From NCBI GenBank assembly GCA_902496345.1, contig CABVAP010000115.1:1-7418 (forward strand): a stretch of DNA of 7,418 nucleotides, given 5' to 3'. Shown in pieces: positions 1 to 5,942 of this stretch. Under the pieces are notes generated by a model, which did no database searches, was not told where the DNA came from, and worked only from the letters and a program-made list of their open reading frames with translations. A program made the translations under genes and the position numbers. This stretch comes from an uncultured Eubacteriales bacterium. GTDB taxonomy: Bacteria; Bacillota; Clostridia; Lachnospirales; CAG-274. The stretch's first letter is position 1. Each line of letters opens with the position of its first letter.

Positions 1-60
1 AGTCTGCGACGCTTTTTGAAATCGACAATAACGATAAAAATTAACTTTTTCGACACTCTG
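1..60. repeat. Right end of a dispersed repeat (family A, copy 1), cut by the window edge
   Basis: These 60 bases match 1930-1988 with three substitutions and one single-T indel, so they are a second copy of the right-hand part of the element found after groEL. The tract at 44-55 (actttttcgaca) is the exact reverse complement of 1781-1792 in the left end of copy 2, which is what terminal inverted repeats of one element family would give. The rest of this copy would lie upstream of the window. Its position just before groEL puts it in the space where groES or the groE leader is expected; that is inference, since neither is visible. Confidence 0.75.
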
Positions 61-96
61 CAACTTAATTCGTGTTTGAAAATAAATAATATTTCT

Positions 97-102
97 AGGA
101 GG
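97..102 (+). promoter_or_regulatory. groEL ribosome binding site
   Basis: Consensus AGGAGG lies 8 bases before the ATG at 111 and fixes the groEL start. No CIRCE operator or convincing promoter is seen in bases 1-96, so the transcription signals for groEL, and probably groES, must lie further upstream. Confidence 0.9.
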
Positions 103-110
103 AATTTATA

Positions 111-1736
111 ATGGCAAAAGAAATTAAATATGGCATTGAAGCAAGGTCTGCACTTGAAGCTGGCGTAAATAAACTTGCAAATACAGTTAAAGTTACTTTA
201 GGACCTAAAGGAAGAAACGTTGTTTTAGGTAAAAAATTCGGTTCTCCTTTGATTACAAATGACGGTGTTACTATCGCAAAAGACATTGAACTTGAAGACC
301 CATTCGAAGATATGGGTGCACAGCTTGTAAAAGAAGTTGCAACAAAAACAAATGATATAGCTGGTGACGGTACAACTACAGCTACAGTTCTTGCACAGGC
401 TATGATTCAAGAAGGTCTTAAAAACATTGCAGCTGGTGCAAACCCAATCATTTTAAGAAAAGGTATGTCTAAAGCTACTGACGCTGCTGTTGCTGCTATT
501 GCAGATATGAGCCAGAAAGTAAACGGCAAAAACCATATTGCTAAAGTTGCTGCTATTTCTGCTGCTGATGACGAAGTTGGCGAAATGATTGCTAACGCTA
601 TGGAACAGATTTCTAATGACGGTGTAATCACTGTTGAAGAATCTAAAACTATGAATACAGAACTCGACCTCGTTAAAGGTATGCAGTTCGATAGAGGATA
701 CCTTTCTCCTTATATGTCAACTGATATGGAAAAAATGGTTGCTGAACTTGACGACCCATATATCCTTATCACAGACAAAAAAATCTCTAATATCCAAGAT
801 ATTCTCCCAATTCTTGAACAGATTGTACAAGAGGGCAAAAAACTTTTAATCGTTGCTGAAGATATTGAGGGTGAAGCATTAACAACTCTTATCGTAAACA
901 AATTAAGAGGTACATTTACTTGTGTTGCTGTTAAAGCTCCTGGCTTTGGTGACAGAAGAAAAGAAATGTTACAAGACATCGCTATCTTAACTGGTGGTAC
1001 TGTTATTTCTGAAGAATTAGGCTATGACCTTAAAGAAGCAACTGTTGACCTTCTTGGCCACGCTAAAACTGTTAAAGTTTCTAAAGAAAACACTATCATT
1101 GTTGACGGTGCCGGCGACAAAGACTCTATCTCTGCAAGAGTAAACCAGATTAAAGAAGCTATCTCTGTTACTACATCTGATTTTGACCGTGAAAAACTTC
1201 AAGAAAGACTTGCTAAACTCGTTGGTGGTGTTGCTGTAATCAAAGTTGGTGCTGCAACTGAAACTGAACTTAAAGAAAAGAAACTCCGTATGGAAGATGC
1301 TTTAGCTGCTACTCGTGCTGCTGTTGAAGACGGTATTATTAGTGGTGGTGGTTCTGCTTATATCCACTGTATCCCTGTTGTTGAAAAAGTTGTTGACTCT
1401 CTTACTGGTGACGAAAAAACTGGTGCTTCTATCATCTGTAAAGCATTGGAAGCTCCTCTTCGTCAAATCGTTAGCAACGCTGGTCTTGAGGGTGCTGTTA
1501 TCGTTAATGAAGTTAAAAACCACCCTGAAAATACTTATGGTTTCAACGCTCTTACAAGTGAGTTCGTTGATATGATTGAAACAGGTATTCTTGACCCTGC
1601 AAAAGTTACTAAGAGTGCTTTATTAAACGCAACAAGCGTTGCATCAACTCTCCTTACAACAGAAGCTGTTGTTGCTGAACCTAAAGAAGCTGAACCTGCT
1701 ATGCCTGCTGGTGCTGGCGGAATGGGTATGATGTAA
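111..1736 (+). CDS. groEL: Chaperonin GroEL (Hsp60), 60 kDa subunit
   Basis: This encodes the cytoplasmic chaperonin that encloses non-native proteins in a double heptameric ring and, with GroES, folds them using ATP. At 541 residues it is the normal family length. Visible ATPase features are TVKVTLGPKG (about residues 25-34), the nucleotide-binding DGTTT loop starting at D86, the LRMEDALAATRAAVEDG segment with the catalytic-type aspartate at about residue 396, and the ISGGG glycine motif after it. The C-terminus ends in a short Gly/Met tail (AGGMGMM), as in most bacterial GroELs. The start is ATG with AGGAGG 8 bases upstream, and the gene closes with tandem stops (TAA TAA). The groES partner is not in the window and is expected upstream. 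Unusually, the gene lies directly upstream of the hrcA-grpE-dnaK-dnaJ cluster. No frameshift or missing key residue was seen. Confidence 0.99.
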   Translation: MAKEIKYGIEARSALEAGVNKLANTVKVTLGPKGRNVVLGKKFGSPLITNDGVTIAKDIELEDPFEDMGAQLVKEVATKTNDIAGDGTTTATVLAQAMIQEGLKNIAAGANPIILRKGMSKATDAAVAAIADMSQKVNGKNHIAKVAAISAADDEVGEMIANAMEQISNDGVITVEESKTMNTELDLVKGMQFDRGYLSPYMSTDMEKMVAELDDPYILITDKKISNIQDILPILEQIVQEGKKLLIVAEDIEGEALTTLIVNKLRGTFTCVAVKAPGFGDRRKEMLQDIAILTGGTVISEELGYDLKEATVDLLGHAKTVKVSKENTIIVDGAGDKDSISARVNQIKEAISVTTSDFDREKLQERLAKLVGGVAVIKVGAATETELKEKKLRMEDALAATRAAVEDGIISGGGSAYIHCIPVVEKVVDSLTGDEKTGASIICKALEAPLRQIVSNAGLEGAVIVNEVKNHPENTYGFNALTSEFVDMIETGILDPAKVTKSALLNATSVASTLLTTEAVVAEPKEAEPAMPAGAGGMGMM

Positions 1737-1765
1737 TAAAAGAATTTTCATATTCTTAATTCTTA

Positions 1766-1774
1766 GGGGTTGCC
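1766..1774. repeat. Left copy of a 9-bp direct repeat, probable target-site duplication
   Basis: The sequence ggggttgcc occurs here and again at 1991-1999, immediately bracketing the family A repeat element. The right copy forms the left arm of the groEL terminator hairpin. A transposition-type insertion into that arm, duplicating 9 bp, explains both copies. It could alternatively be a chance or structural repeat. Confidence 0.6.
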
Positions 1775-1775
1775 T

Positions 1776-1802
1776 AAGGCTGTCGAAAAAGTCGACAGCC
1801 TT
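1776..1802. repeat. Perfect 11-bp stem hairpin at the left end of the family A element
   Basis: Arms at 1776-1786 and 1792-1802 (aaggctgtcga / tcgacagcctt) pair perfectly around a five-base loop. It is not followed by a T tract on the + strand, so a terminator role is not supported. It contains the element's putative terminal repeat. Confidence 0.8.
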
Positions 1803-1843
1803 GCAAAAAATCAACGATTTTTCGCAAATTAAAATAGATGAGT

Positions 1844-1893
1844 AAACAGCTGTTTCTTCACACAAGGCTTTTAAGCCCTTGAAACAGCTGTTT
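1844..1893. repeat. Long hairpin with self-palindromic arms inside the family A element
   Basis: Arms at 1844-1856 and 1881-1893 pair perfectly over 13 bp. Each arm also contains the palindrome aaacagctgttt, so this 12-mer occurs twice, 38 bases apart. A smaller hairpin sits at the tip (1866-1870 with 1873-1877). In RNA it would make one tall structure in the groEL 3' region; as DNA the two palindromes could be paired binding sites. Neither role is demonstrated. Confidence 0.75.
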
Positions 1894-1929
1894 TCCTCAG
1901 CGAAAATGCGATTTCCGCTTGCGGATAGA

Positions 1930-1988
1930 AGTCTGCGACGCTTTTGAAATCGACAATAACGATAAAAATTAACTTTATCTACAGTCTG
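1930..1988. repeat. Right-hand part of family A copy 2, matching bases 1-60
   Basis: This segment aligns to 1-60 with one gap and three substitutions, all the substitutions falling in the last 14 bases. Together the two segments form direct repeats on either side of groEL, about 1.9 kb apart, and are therefore a possible substrate for recombination that would delete or duplicate groEL. Confidence 0.9.
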
Positions 1989-1990
1989 GG

Positions 1991-2018
1991 GGGGTTGCCG
2001 ATTGGCAACCCCATTTTT
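1991..2018 (+). terminator. Intrinsic terminator of the groEL transcript
   Basis: A 9-bp GC-rich perfect stem (1991-1999 with 2004-2012) with a four-base loop (gatt) is followed by a T tract (atttttatt). It lies about 255 bases past the groEL stop because the family A element separates the two. Without the element and one copy of the 9-bp repeat, the stem would begin about 30 bases after the stop codon, which is a normal spacing. Confidence 0.88.
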
Positions 2019-2030
2019 ATTGACTTAAAG

Positions 2031-2079
2031 AGGTCAAATTCGTCAAAACAACCACCAAATAGATTTAGCGAATTGACCT
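2031..2079. repeat. Imperfect inverted repeat upstream of the hrcA promoter
   Basis: Arms 2031-2042 (aggtcaaattcg) and 2069-2079 (cgaattgacct) pair over 11 bp with one bulged A and a 26-base loop. An AT-only hairpin follows at 2081-2099 (8-bp arms, three-base loop). The AT-rich run from 2080 to 2120 could serve as an UP-type element for the promoter that follows. The inverted repeat could be a weak second terminator or an operator; the sequence does not decide. Confidence 0.5.
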
Positions 2080-2122
2080 TAAATTTTTGCTAAAAATTTT
2101 ATAAAAAAAATTAAAATATCTC

Positions 2123-2151
2123 TTGACATTTTCCTATAATGGTGTTATCTT
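2123..2151 (+). promoter_or_regulatory. Vegetative-type promoter of the hrcA-grpE-dnaK operon
   Basis: A consensus -35 TTGACA (2123-2128) is followed after 17 bases by TATCTT (2146-2151), a 4/6 match to -10. The expected start point is just upstream of CIRCE, so HrcA bound there would block initiation or clearance, the arrangement known in Bacillus and Clostridium. A TATAAT at 2135-2140 is too close to this -35 to pair with it, though it could use a weak upstream hexamer. Confidence 0.8.
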
Positions 2152-2165
2152 ATAAACAAAGATAA

Positions 2166-2192
2166 TTAGCACTCAAGTTAATAGAGTGCTAA
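2166..2192. promoter_or_regulatory. CIRCE operator, HrcA binding site
   Basis: This is a perfect match to the canonical inverted repeat TTAGCACTC-N9-GAGTGCTAA, with arms at 2166-2174 and 2184-2192. HrcA binds it as a dimer to repress heat-shock chaperone operons. It sits between the promoter and hrcA, giving autoregulation of hrcA and control of grpE and dnaK. It is the only CIRCE in the window. Confidence 0.98.
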
Positions 2193-2231
2193 CAACCAAA
2201 ACAGACATTGTTCTTAAAAGGACGTGATATA

Positions 2232-3293
2232 ATGATTTTAAATGAAAGAAAAATAAAAATACTTGAAGCAATCATAAATGATTATATTGCTACCGCAGAA
2301 CCTATCGGGTCTAGAACAATCGCAAAAAAATATGATTTGGGCATAAGTAGTGCAACTATCAGAAATGAAATGAGTGACCTTGAAGAACTTGGCTTTATAA
2401 TACAGCCACATACTTCTTCCGGTCGTGTCCCGTCTGATAGGGGCTATCGCCTTTATGTTGATAGACTTCTACACTTCAAGAAGTTGAGCAAACAAGAAAC
2501 CGATTTTCTTCGCAGTACTGTTGCTGAAAATATAAATCACATTGAATATCTTATGCAACATACAGCAAAAGCACTTGCCCTACTTACTAACTATACAACC
2601 GTTGTTAGTGAGCCAAAGTCGGAAGTCGTGAAAATCAAGCACGTACAGGTAATTCCGTTTGATGAAACTTCTGTTATAACCGTTGTGGTTACTGATAACA
2701 AGGTGGTTAAAAACAATGTTATTAAGGTTAAACAGGCCCCTGAGCCTGAGATTTTAAACCAAATATCAAATGTTATTAACCAAAAATTAAAAGAATTTAC
2801 TTTTGACGAAATCAAGTCAAAAGAAGCTTATTCAGAATTTCTTGACTCTCCTTTCGGAGAACTCATTGACGATATTTTCAAATCAGTTCTTAAAACTGCC
2901 CAAGAGGAAAGCAAAATGCAAGTTTATACAAGTGGTGTAAACAACATACTTGATTTTCCTGAGTTTAGTGATATTGAAAAAGCAAAATCCGTTTTCAAAG
3001 CTCTTGAAGAAAAAGAAATGCTTATAAATATCCTCGAAGATGGCAAAGATAAAGATAATAAAAATTCTGGTAATATTGGTAATATTCAAATCCTTATCGG
3101 AAATGAAAATTCCTTAGAGCAACTTAAAGATTGTAGTATAATCAGAACCGATTATAAATATGGAAAAGACTCTTATGGTACTATCGGTATAATCGGACCT
3201 ACAAGAATGAATTACGCTCAGGTTATTCCAATATTAAACAGCCTTGTTAAAAATATTAATGACGTTATCAAAGCCTTTTCTGATGGAGGCTAG
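2232..3293 (+). CDS. hrcA: Heat-inducible transcription repressor HrcA
   Basis: A DNA-binding repressor of class I heat-shock genes that recognises CIRCE; in Bacillus its active fold is maintained by GroEL, whose gene lies just upstream here. The product is 353 residues, the usual length. The N-terminal winged-helix domain (about residues 1-75) carries family signatures: NERKIKIL, the helix SSATIRNEMSDLEELGFI (39-56) and HTSSGRVPSDRGYR (60-73). The rest is the GAF-like and dimerisation region, ending with IGIIGPTRMNY and a helical tail. I chose ATG at 2232, with AAGGA at about 2218-2222 (spacing 9), over a TTG eight codons upstream at 2208, because the family begins with this MxLNERKxxIL sequence. 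It is the first gene after the CIRCE-controlled promoter and is followed by grpE after 90 bases. No defect was seen. Confidence 0.97.
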   Translation: MILNERKIKILEAIINDYIATAEPIGSRTIAKKYDLGISSATIRNEMSDLEELGFIIQPHTSSGRVPSDRGYRLYVDRLLHFKKLSKQETDFLRSTVAENINHIEYLMQHTAKALALLTNYTTVVSEPKSEVVKIKHVQVIPFDETSVITVVVTDNKVVKNNVIKVKQAPEPEILNQISNVINQKLKEFTFDEIKSKEAYSEFLDSPFGELIDDIFKSVLKTAQEESKMQVYTSGVNNILDFPEFSDIEKAKSVFKALEEKEMLINILEDGKDKDNKNSGNIGNIQILIGNENSLEQLKDCSIIRTDYKYGKDSYGTIGIIGPTRMNYAQVIPILNSLVKNINDVIKAFSDGG

Positions 3294-3321
3294 AGCAAAA
3301 TACGTAAACATAAATTATTCT

Positions 3322-3330
3322 AGGAAAGGA
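3322..3330 (+). promoter_or_regulatory. Orphan Shine-Dalgarno-like sequence in the hrcA-grpE gap
   Basis: AGGAAAGGA is a good purine-rich ribosome-binding tract but lies 53 bases before the grpE ATG, with no start codon at a normal distance. A small hairpin (ctatt at 3335-3339 with aatag at 3343-3347) and a nearly palindromic agttttaaact (3371-3381) lie between it and the ATG. It may be a relic, or may act by RNA folding; this is inference. Confidence 0.4.
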
Positions 3331-3383
3331 AAAGCTATTTAAAATAGACTTAGGTTTATTCTTTATTAGCAGTTTTAAACTAA

Positions 3384-3971
3384 ATGGGAGCAAAAGAAAA
3401 AGATGTCGATGACGTTTTAGAAAACGAAAACATCGAAAATACTGATGCTGAACAAGATAATGCCGAAGCTACCGAAGCTACTGAAGCTACTGACGAAAAA
3501 ACAGACTCTAAAGATGAAGTAGTTGACGAAAAAGCTGAACTTGAAAAGAAAGCCAACGATTATCTTGACAGATACCAAAGAACTCTCGCAGAATTTGACA
3601 ATTTCAGAAAACGTACTATGAAAGAAAAAGCTAGTATGTATGATGACGGCGTTAGGGATTCTGTACTTAAACTTATACCTGTTGTTGATAACTTTGAAAG
3701 AGCTGTTTCAGCTGTTTCAGAGGAAGAAAAAGAGAGTGGACTTTATAAAGGTATCGAAATGGTACTTAAACAATTTACAGAAATCCTTACATCTCTTGGT
3801 GTTCAAGAAATCGAAGCAGAGGGAAAAGCATTTGACCCTAATCTTCATAACGCAGTTATGCATATTGAAGATGAAAACTTTGGTGAAAACGAAGTCGCAG
3901 CCGTTTTACAAAAAGGCTATATATGTAAAGACAAAGTTATCAGACCAAGTATGGTACAAGTTGCAAATTAA
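3384..3971 (+). CDS. grpE: Nucleotide exchange factor GrpE
   Basis: GrpE is a cytoplasmic dimer that releases ADP from DnaK and so resets the Hsp70 cycle. The product has 195 residues, typical of the family. An acidic, low-complexity N-terminal tail (about residues 1-52) includes three EAT repeats (28-36). A long helix for the dimeric coiled coil follows (about 50-110, with LAEFDNFRKRT at 68-78 and VVDNFERAV at 100-108). The beta domain that contacts DnaK is at about 138-195, with FDPNLHNAV (150-158) and the GYICKDKVIRPSMVQV ending. The ATG at 3384 is directly preceded by an in-frame TAA, so no longer form exists in this frame, and no in-frame alternative start lies nearby downstream. No Shine-Dalgarno sequence is visible within 20 bases upstream, which is unusual among these genes. 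The gene lies between hrcA and dnaK with no obvious promoter of its own. Confidence 0.96.
   Translation: MGAKEKDVDDVLENENIENTDAEQDNAEATEATEATDEKTDSKDEVVDEKAELEKKANDYLDRYQRTLAEFDNFRKRTMKEKASMYDDGVRDSVLKLIPVVDNFERAVSAVSEEEKESGLYKGIEMVLKQFTEILTSLGVQEIEAEGKAFDPNLHNAVMHIEDENFGENEVAAVLQKGYICKDKVIRPSMVQVAN
3465..3491 (+). repeat. Three tandem 9-bp units within grpE
   Basis: The unit gaagctacY occurs three times in succession (3465-3473, 3474-3482, 3483-3491) and encodes Glu-Ala-Thr three times in the disordered acidic tail of GrpE. Being in-frame, unit gain or loss would change tail length without a frameshift. Confidence 0.85.
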
Positions 3972-4030
3972 TTTTATAAAACAAAATAAAAATAGTAAAA
4001 ACAGTAAATTATATAGATTAGTATATTATT

Positions 4031-4036
4031 AGGAGG
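4031..4036 (+). promoter_or_regulatory. dnaK ribosome binding site
   Basis: Consensus AGGAGG lies 8 bases before the dnaK ATG at 4045. The 73-base grpE-dnaK gap is AT-rich and shows no recognisable promoter or terminator, consistent with co-transcription from the hrcA promoter. Confidence 0.9.
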
Positions 4037-4044
4037 AAATAATA

Positions 4045-5904
4045 ATGGGAAAAATTATTGGTATTGACTTAGGTACAACAAACTCTTGTGTAGCTGTTAT
4101 GGAAGGTGGTCAACCTGTTGTTATCGCTAATACAGAGGGTATGAGAACAACTCCTTCTGTTGTTGGTTTTACAAAAACAGGCGAAAGACTTGTTGGTGAA
4201 ACTGCAAAACGTCAGGCTGTTACAAACGTTGATGGTACTGTTATCTCTATCAAACGTCATATGGGTTCTGACTATAAATTTGAATATGATGGCAAAAAAT
4301 ACTCTCCACAAGAGATTTCTGCTATGATTTTACAAAAACTTAAAAAAGACGCTGAAAGCTATATCGGCGAAGATGTAACAGAAGCTGTTATTACAGTTCC
4401 TGCTTACTTTACAGACAGCCAAAGACAGGCAACTAAAGATGCTGGTAAAATTGCTGGTCTTGATGTTAAACGTATTATCAATGAACCAACTGCTGCTGCT
4501 TTAGCTTATGGTCTTGATAATGAAAAAGAACAGAAAATTATGGTATACGATTTAGGTGGTGGTACATTCGATGTATCTATCATTGAAATCGGTGACGGTG
4601 TTATCGAAGTTCTTGCAACAAGTGGTAACAACCATTTAGGTGGCGATGACTTTGACCAAAGAATTATTGATTACTTAGTAGCTGAATTTAAAAAAGCTGA
4701 AAATATGGACTTAAGCACAGATAAAATGGCTATGCAAAGACTTAAAGAAGCTGCTGAAAAAGCTAAAAAAGAACTTTCAACTACAACTACAACTAATGTA
4801 AATCTTCCTTTCATCACAATGAATCAGGACGGACCAAAACATCTTGATGTTACTATTTCAAGAGCTAAATTTGATGAACTTACACACGACCTTGTTGAAG
4901 CTACTTTAGAGCCAGTTAGAAATGCTTTAAGAGATGCTGACCTTGAAGTTTCTGAACTTGACAAAGTATTACTTGTTGGTGGTTCTACAAGAATCCCAGC
5001 TGTTCAAGATGAAGTTGCTAAAATCACAGGTAAAGAACCTTTTAAAGGTATCAACCCAGATGAATGTGTTGCACTCGGTGCATCTATACAAGGTGGTAAA
5101 TTAGCTGGTGATGAAGGTGCTGGTAGTATTCTTCTTCTTGACGTAACTCCTTTATCACTTGGTATCGAAACTGCTGGTGGTGTTTCTACAGTTCTTATTC
5201 CAAGAAATACTACTATCCCTACAAACAAAAAACAGATTTTCTCAACTTATGCTGATAACCAGACAGCCGTTGATATTAACATTGTACAGGGTGAAAGACC
5301 TCTTGCAAGAGATAACAAATCTCTCGGTCAGTTTAGATTAGACGGTATTGCTCCTGCTCCTAGAGGAATCCCTCAGATTGAAGTTTCTTTCGATATTGAT
5401 GCAAACGGTATCACTAAAGTTTCTGCTAAAGATTTAGGTACTGGCAAAGAACAAAACATCACTATCACTTCTAGTACAAACTTAAGTGATGAAGAAATCG
5501 ACAGAGCTGTTAAAGAAGCTGAACAGTACGCTGAACAAGATAAGAAACGTAAAGAAGCTATCGACGTTAAAAACGAAGCTGAAAGTCTTATCTTCCAGAC
5601 AGAAAAATTATTAAATGACGAAAATCTTAAAGATAAAATCACTGATGAGGACAAAAACAAAATTCAGGCAGAAGTTGAAAACCTTAAAAAAGTTTCAGAG
5701 GGTCTTAACTCAGAAACTATGTCTGACGCTGACGTTGCAACTTTAAAAACAGCAACAGAAGCTCTTTCTAAAGTAGTAAACGACTTTACAACTAGACTTT
5801 ATCAGCAAGCTGGCGTTGACCCTAATGCAGCAGCAGGTGGTGCAGGTTTCGACCCTAACCAAGGTCAACAAGCAAACGGAAATGATGACGTAATCGATAT
5901 GTAA
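4045..5904 (+). CDS. dnaK: Molecular chaperone DnaK (Hsp70)
   Basis: An ATP-driven chaperone that binds extended hydrophobic segments of client proteins, working with DnaJ and GrpE from the same cluster. The product has 619 residues. The nucleotide-binding domain (1 to about 360) shows phosphate-1 loop GIDLGTTNSC (6-15), K70 in SIKRHMG, ITVPAYF, and phosphate-2 loop DLGGGTFD (169-176, with T174 at the position that autophosphorylates in family members). The hydrophobic interdomain linker LLLDVTPLSLG is at about 363-373, followed by the beta-sandwich substrate-binding domain and a helical lid. Between the IKR motif and the YSPQEIS segment it lacks the roughly 24-residue insert of Gram-negative DnaKs, a known signature of Gram-positive lineages. 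The tail ends in NDDVIDM, without the extra acidic residues that end many homologues. The ATG with AGGAGG upstream is unambiguous. Confidence 0.99.
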   Translation: MGKIIGIDLGTTNSCVAVMEGGQPVVIANTEGMRTTPSVVGFTKTGERLVGETAKRQAVTNVDGTVISIKRHMGSDYKFEYDGKKYSPQEISAMILQKLKKDAESYIGEDVTEAVITVPAYFTDSQRQATKDAGKIAGLDVKRIINEPTAAALAYGLDNEKEQKIMVYDLGGGTFDVSIIEIGDGVIEVLATSGNNHLGGDDFDQRIIDYLVAEFKKAENMDLSTDKMAMQRLKEAAEKAKKELSTTTTTNVNLPFITMNQDGPKHLDVTISRAKFDELTHDLVEATLEPVRNALRDADLEVSELDKVLLVGGSTRIPAVQDEVAKITGKEPFKGINPDECVALGASIQGGKLAGDEGAGSILLLDVTPLSLGIETAGGVSTVLIPRNTTIPTNKKQIFSTYADNQTAVDINIVQGERPLARDNKSLGQFRLDGIAPAPRGIPQIEVSFDIDANGITKVSAKDLGTGKEQNITITSSTNLSDEEIDRAVKEAEQYAEQDKKRKEAIDVKNEAESLIFQTEKLLNDENLKDKITDEDKNKIQAEVENLKKVSEGLNSETMSDADVATLKTATEALSKVVNDFTTRLYQQAGVDPNAAAGGAGFDPNQGQQANGNDDVIDM

Positions 5905-5942
5905 TTTAGATTACTATAATATAAACAAAAATAATTCCTAGA

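Larger units (their letters stand above)
1775..1990. mobile_element. MITE-like multi-hairpin element (family A, copy 2), non-coding
   Basis: A stretch of about 216 bp with no credible gene, bounded by the 9-bp direct repeats at 1766-1774 and 1991-1999. Its ends are imperfect inverted repeats: 1781-1792 (tgtcgaaaaagt) against the reverse complement of 1972-1983, matching at 10 of 12 positions, and the same left end matches the right end of copy 1 (44-55) at 12 of 12. It is packed with hairpins: 1776-1802 (perfect 11-bp stem), 1802-1826 (one mismatch), 1844-1893 (perfect 13-bp outer stem) and 1914-1925 (5-bp stem, two-base loop). Short size, inverted ends, flanking duplication, a second copy at 1-60 and no transposase fit a miniature inverted-repeat element mobilised in trans. 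The parent transposon family is not identifiable here. Confidence 0.65.

Noticed and set aside
1315..1575. Open reading frame of 86 codons on the + strand within groEL
   Set aside because: It is a Leu/Val-rich shift of the GroEL frame with no ribosome site and no family features.
1776..1826. Hairpins after groEL as its terminator
   Set aside because: Neither stem is followed by a T run on the + strand; the GC-rich stem at 1991-2012 with its T tract is the proper terminator.
1644..1865. Minus-strand reading frame across the groEL end and the repeat element
   Set aside because: It spans coding DNA and hairpin repeats, has no ribosome site and no resemblance to a transposase, so it does not support an encoded mobility protein.
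1737..2030. CRISPR array or tRNA in the repeat-rich gap after groEL
   Set aside because: There are no regularly spaced direct repeats with unique spacers and no cloverleaf or T-loop consensus; the repeats are inverted pairs.
2135..2140. Perfect TATAAT as the hrcA -10 box
   Set aside because: It lies only six bases after TTGACA, and the hexamer at the proper upstream distance is poor; TATCTT at 17 bp is the better partner, although this alternative is not excluded.
3640..4032. 130-codon + strand reading frame overlapping grpE and running into the gap before dnaK
   Set aside because: It is an out-of-frame shadow of grpE with biased composition, no ribosome site, and a tail that reads through non-coding AT-rich sequence.
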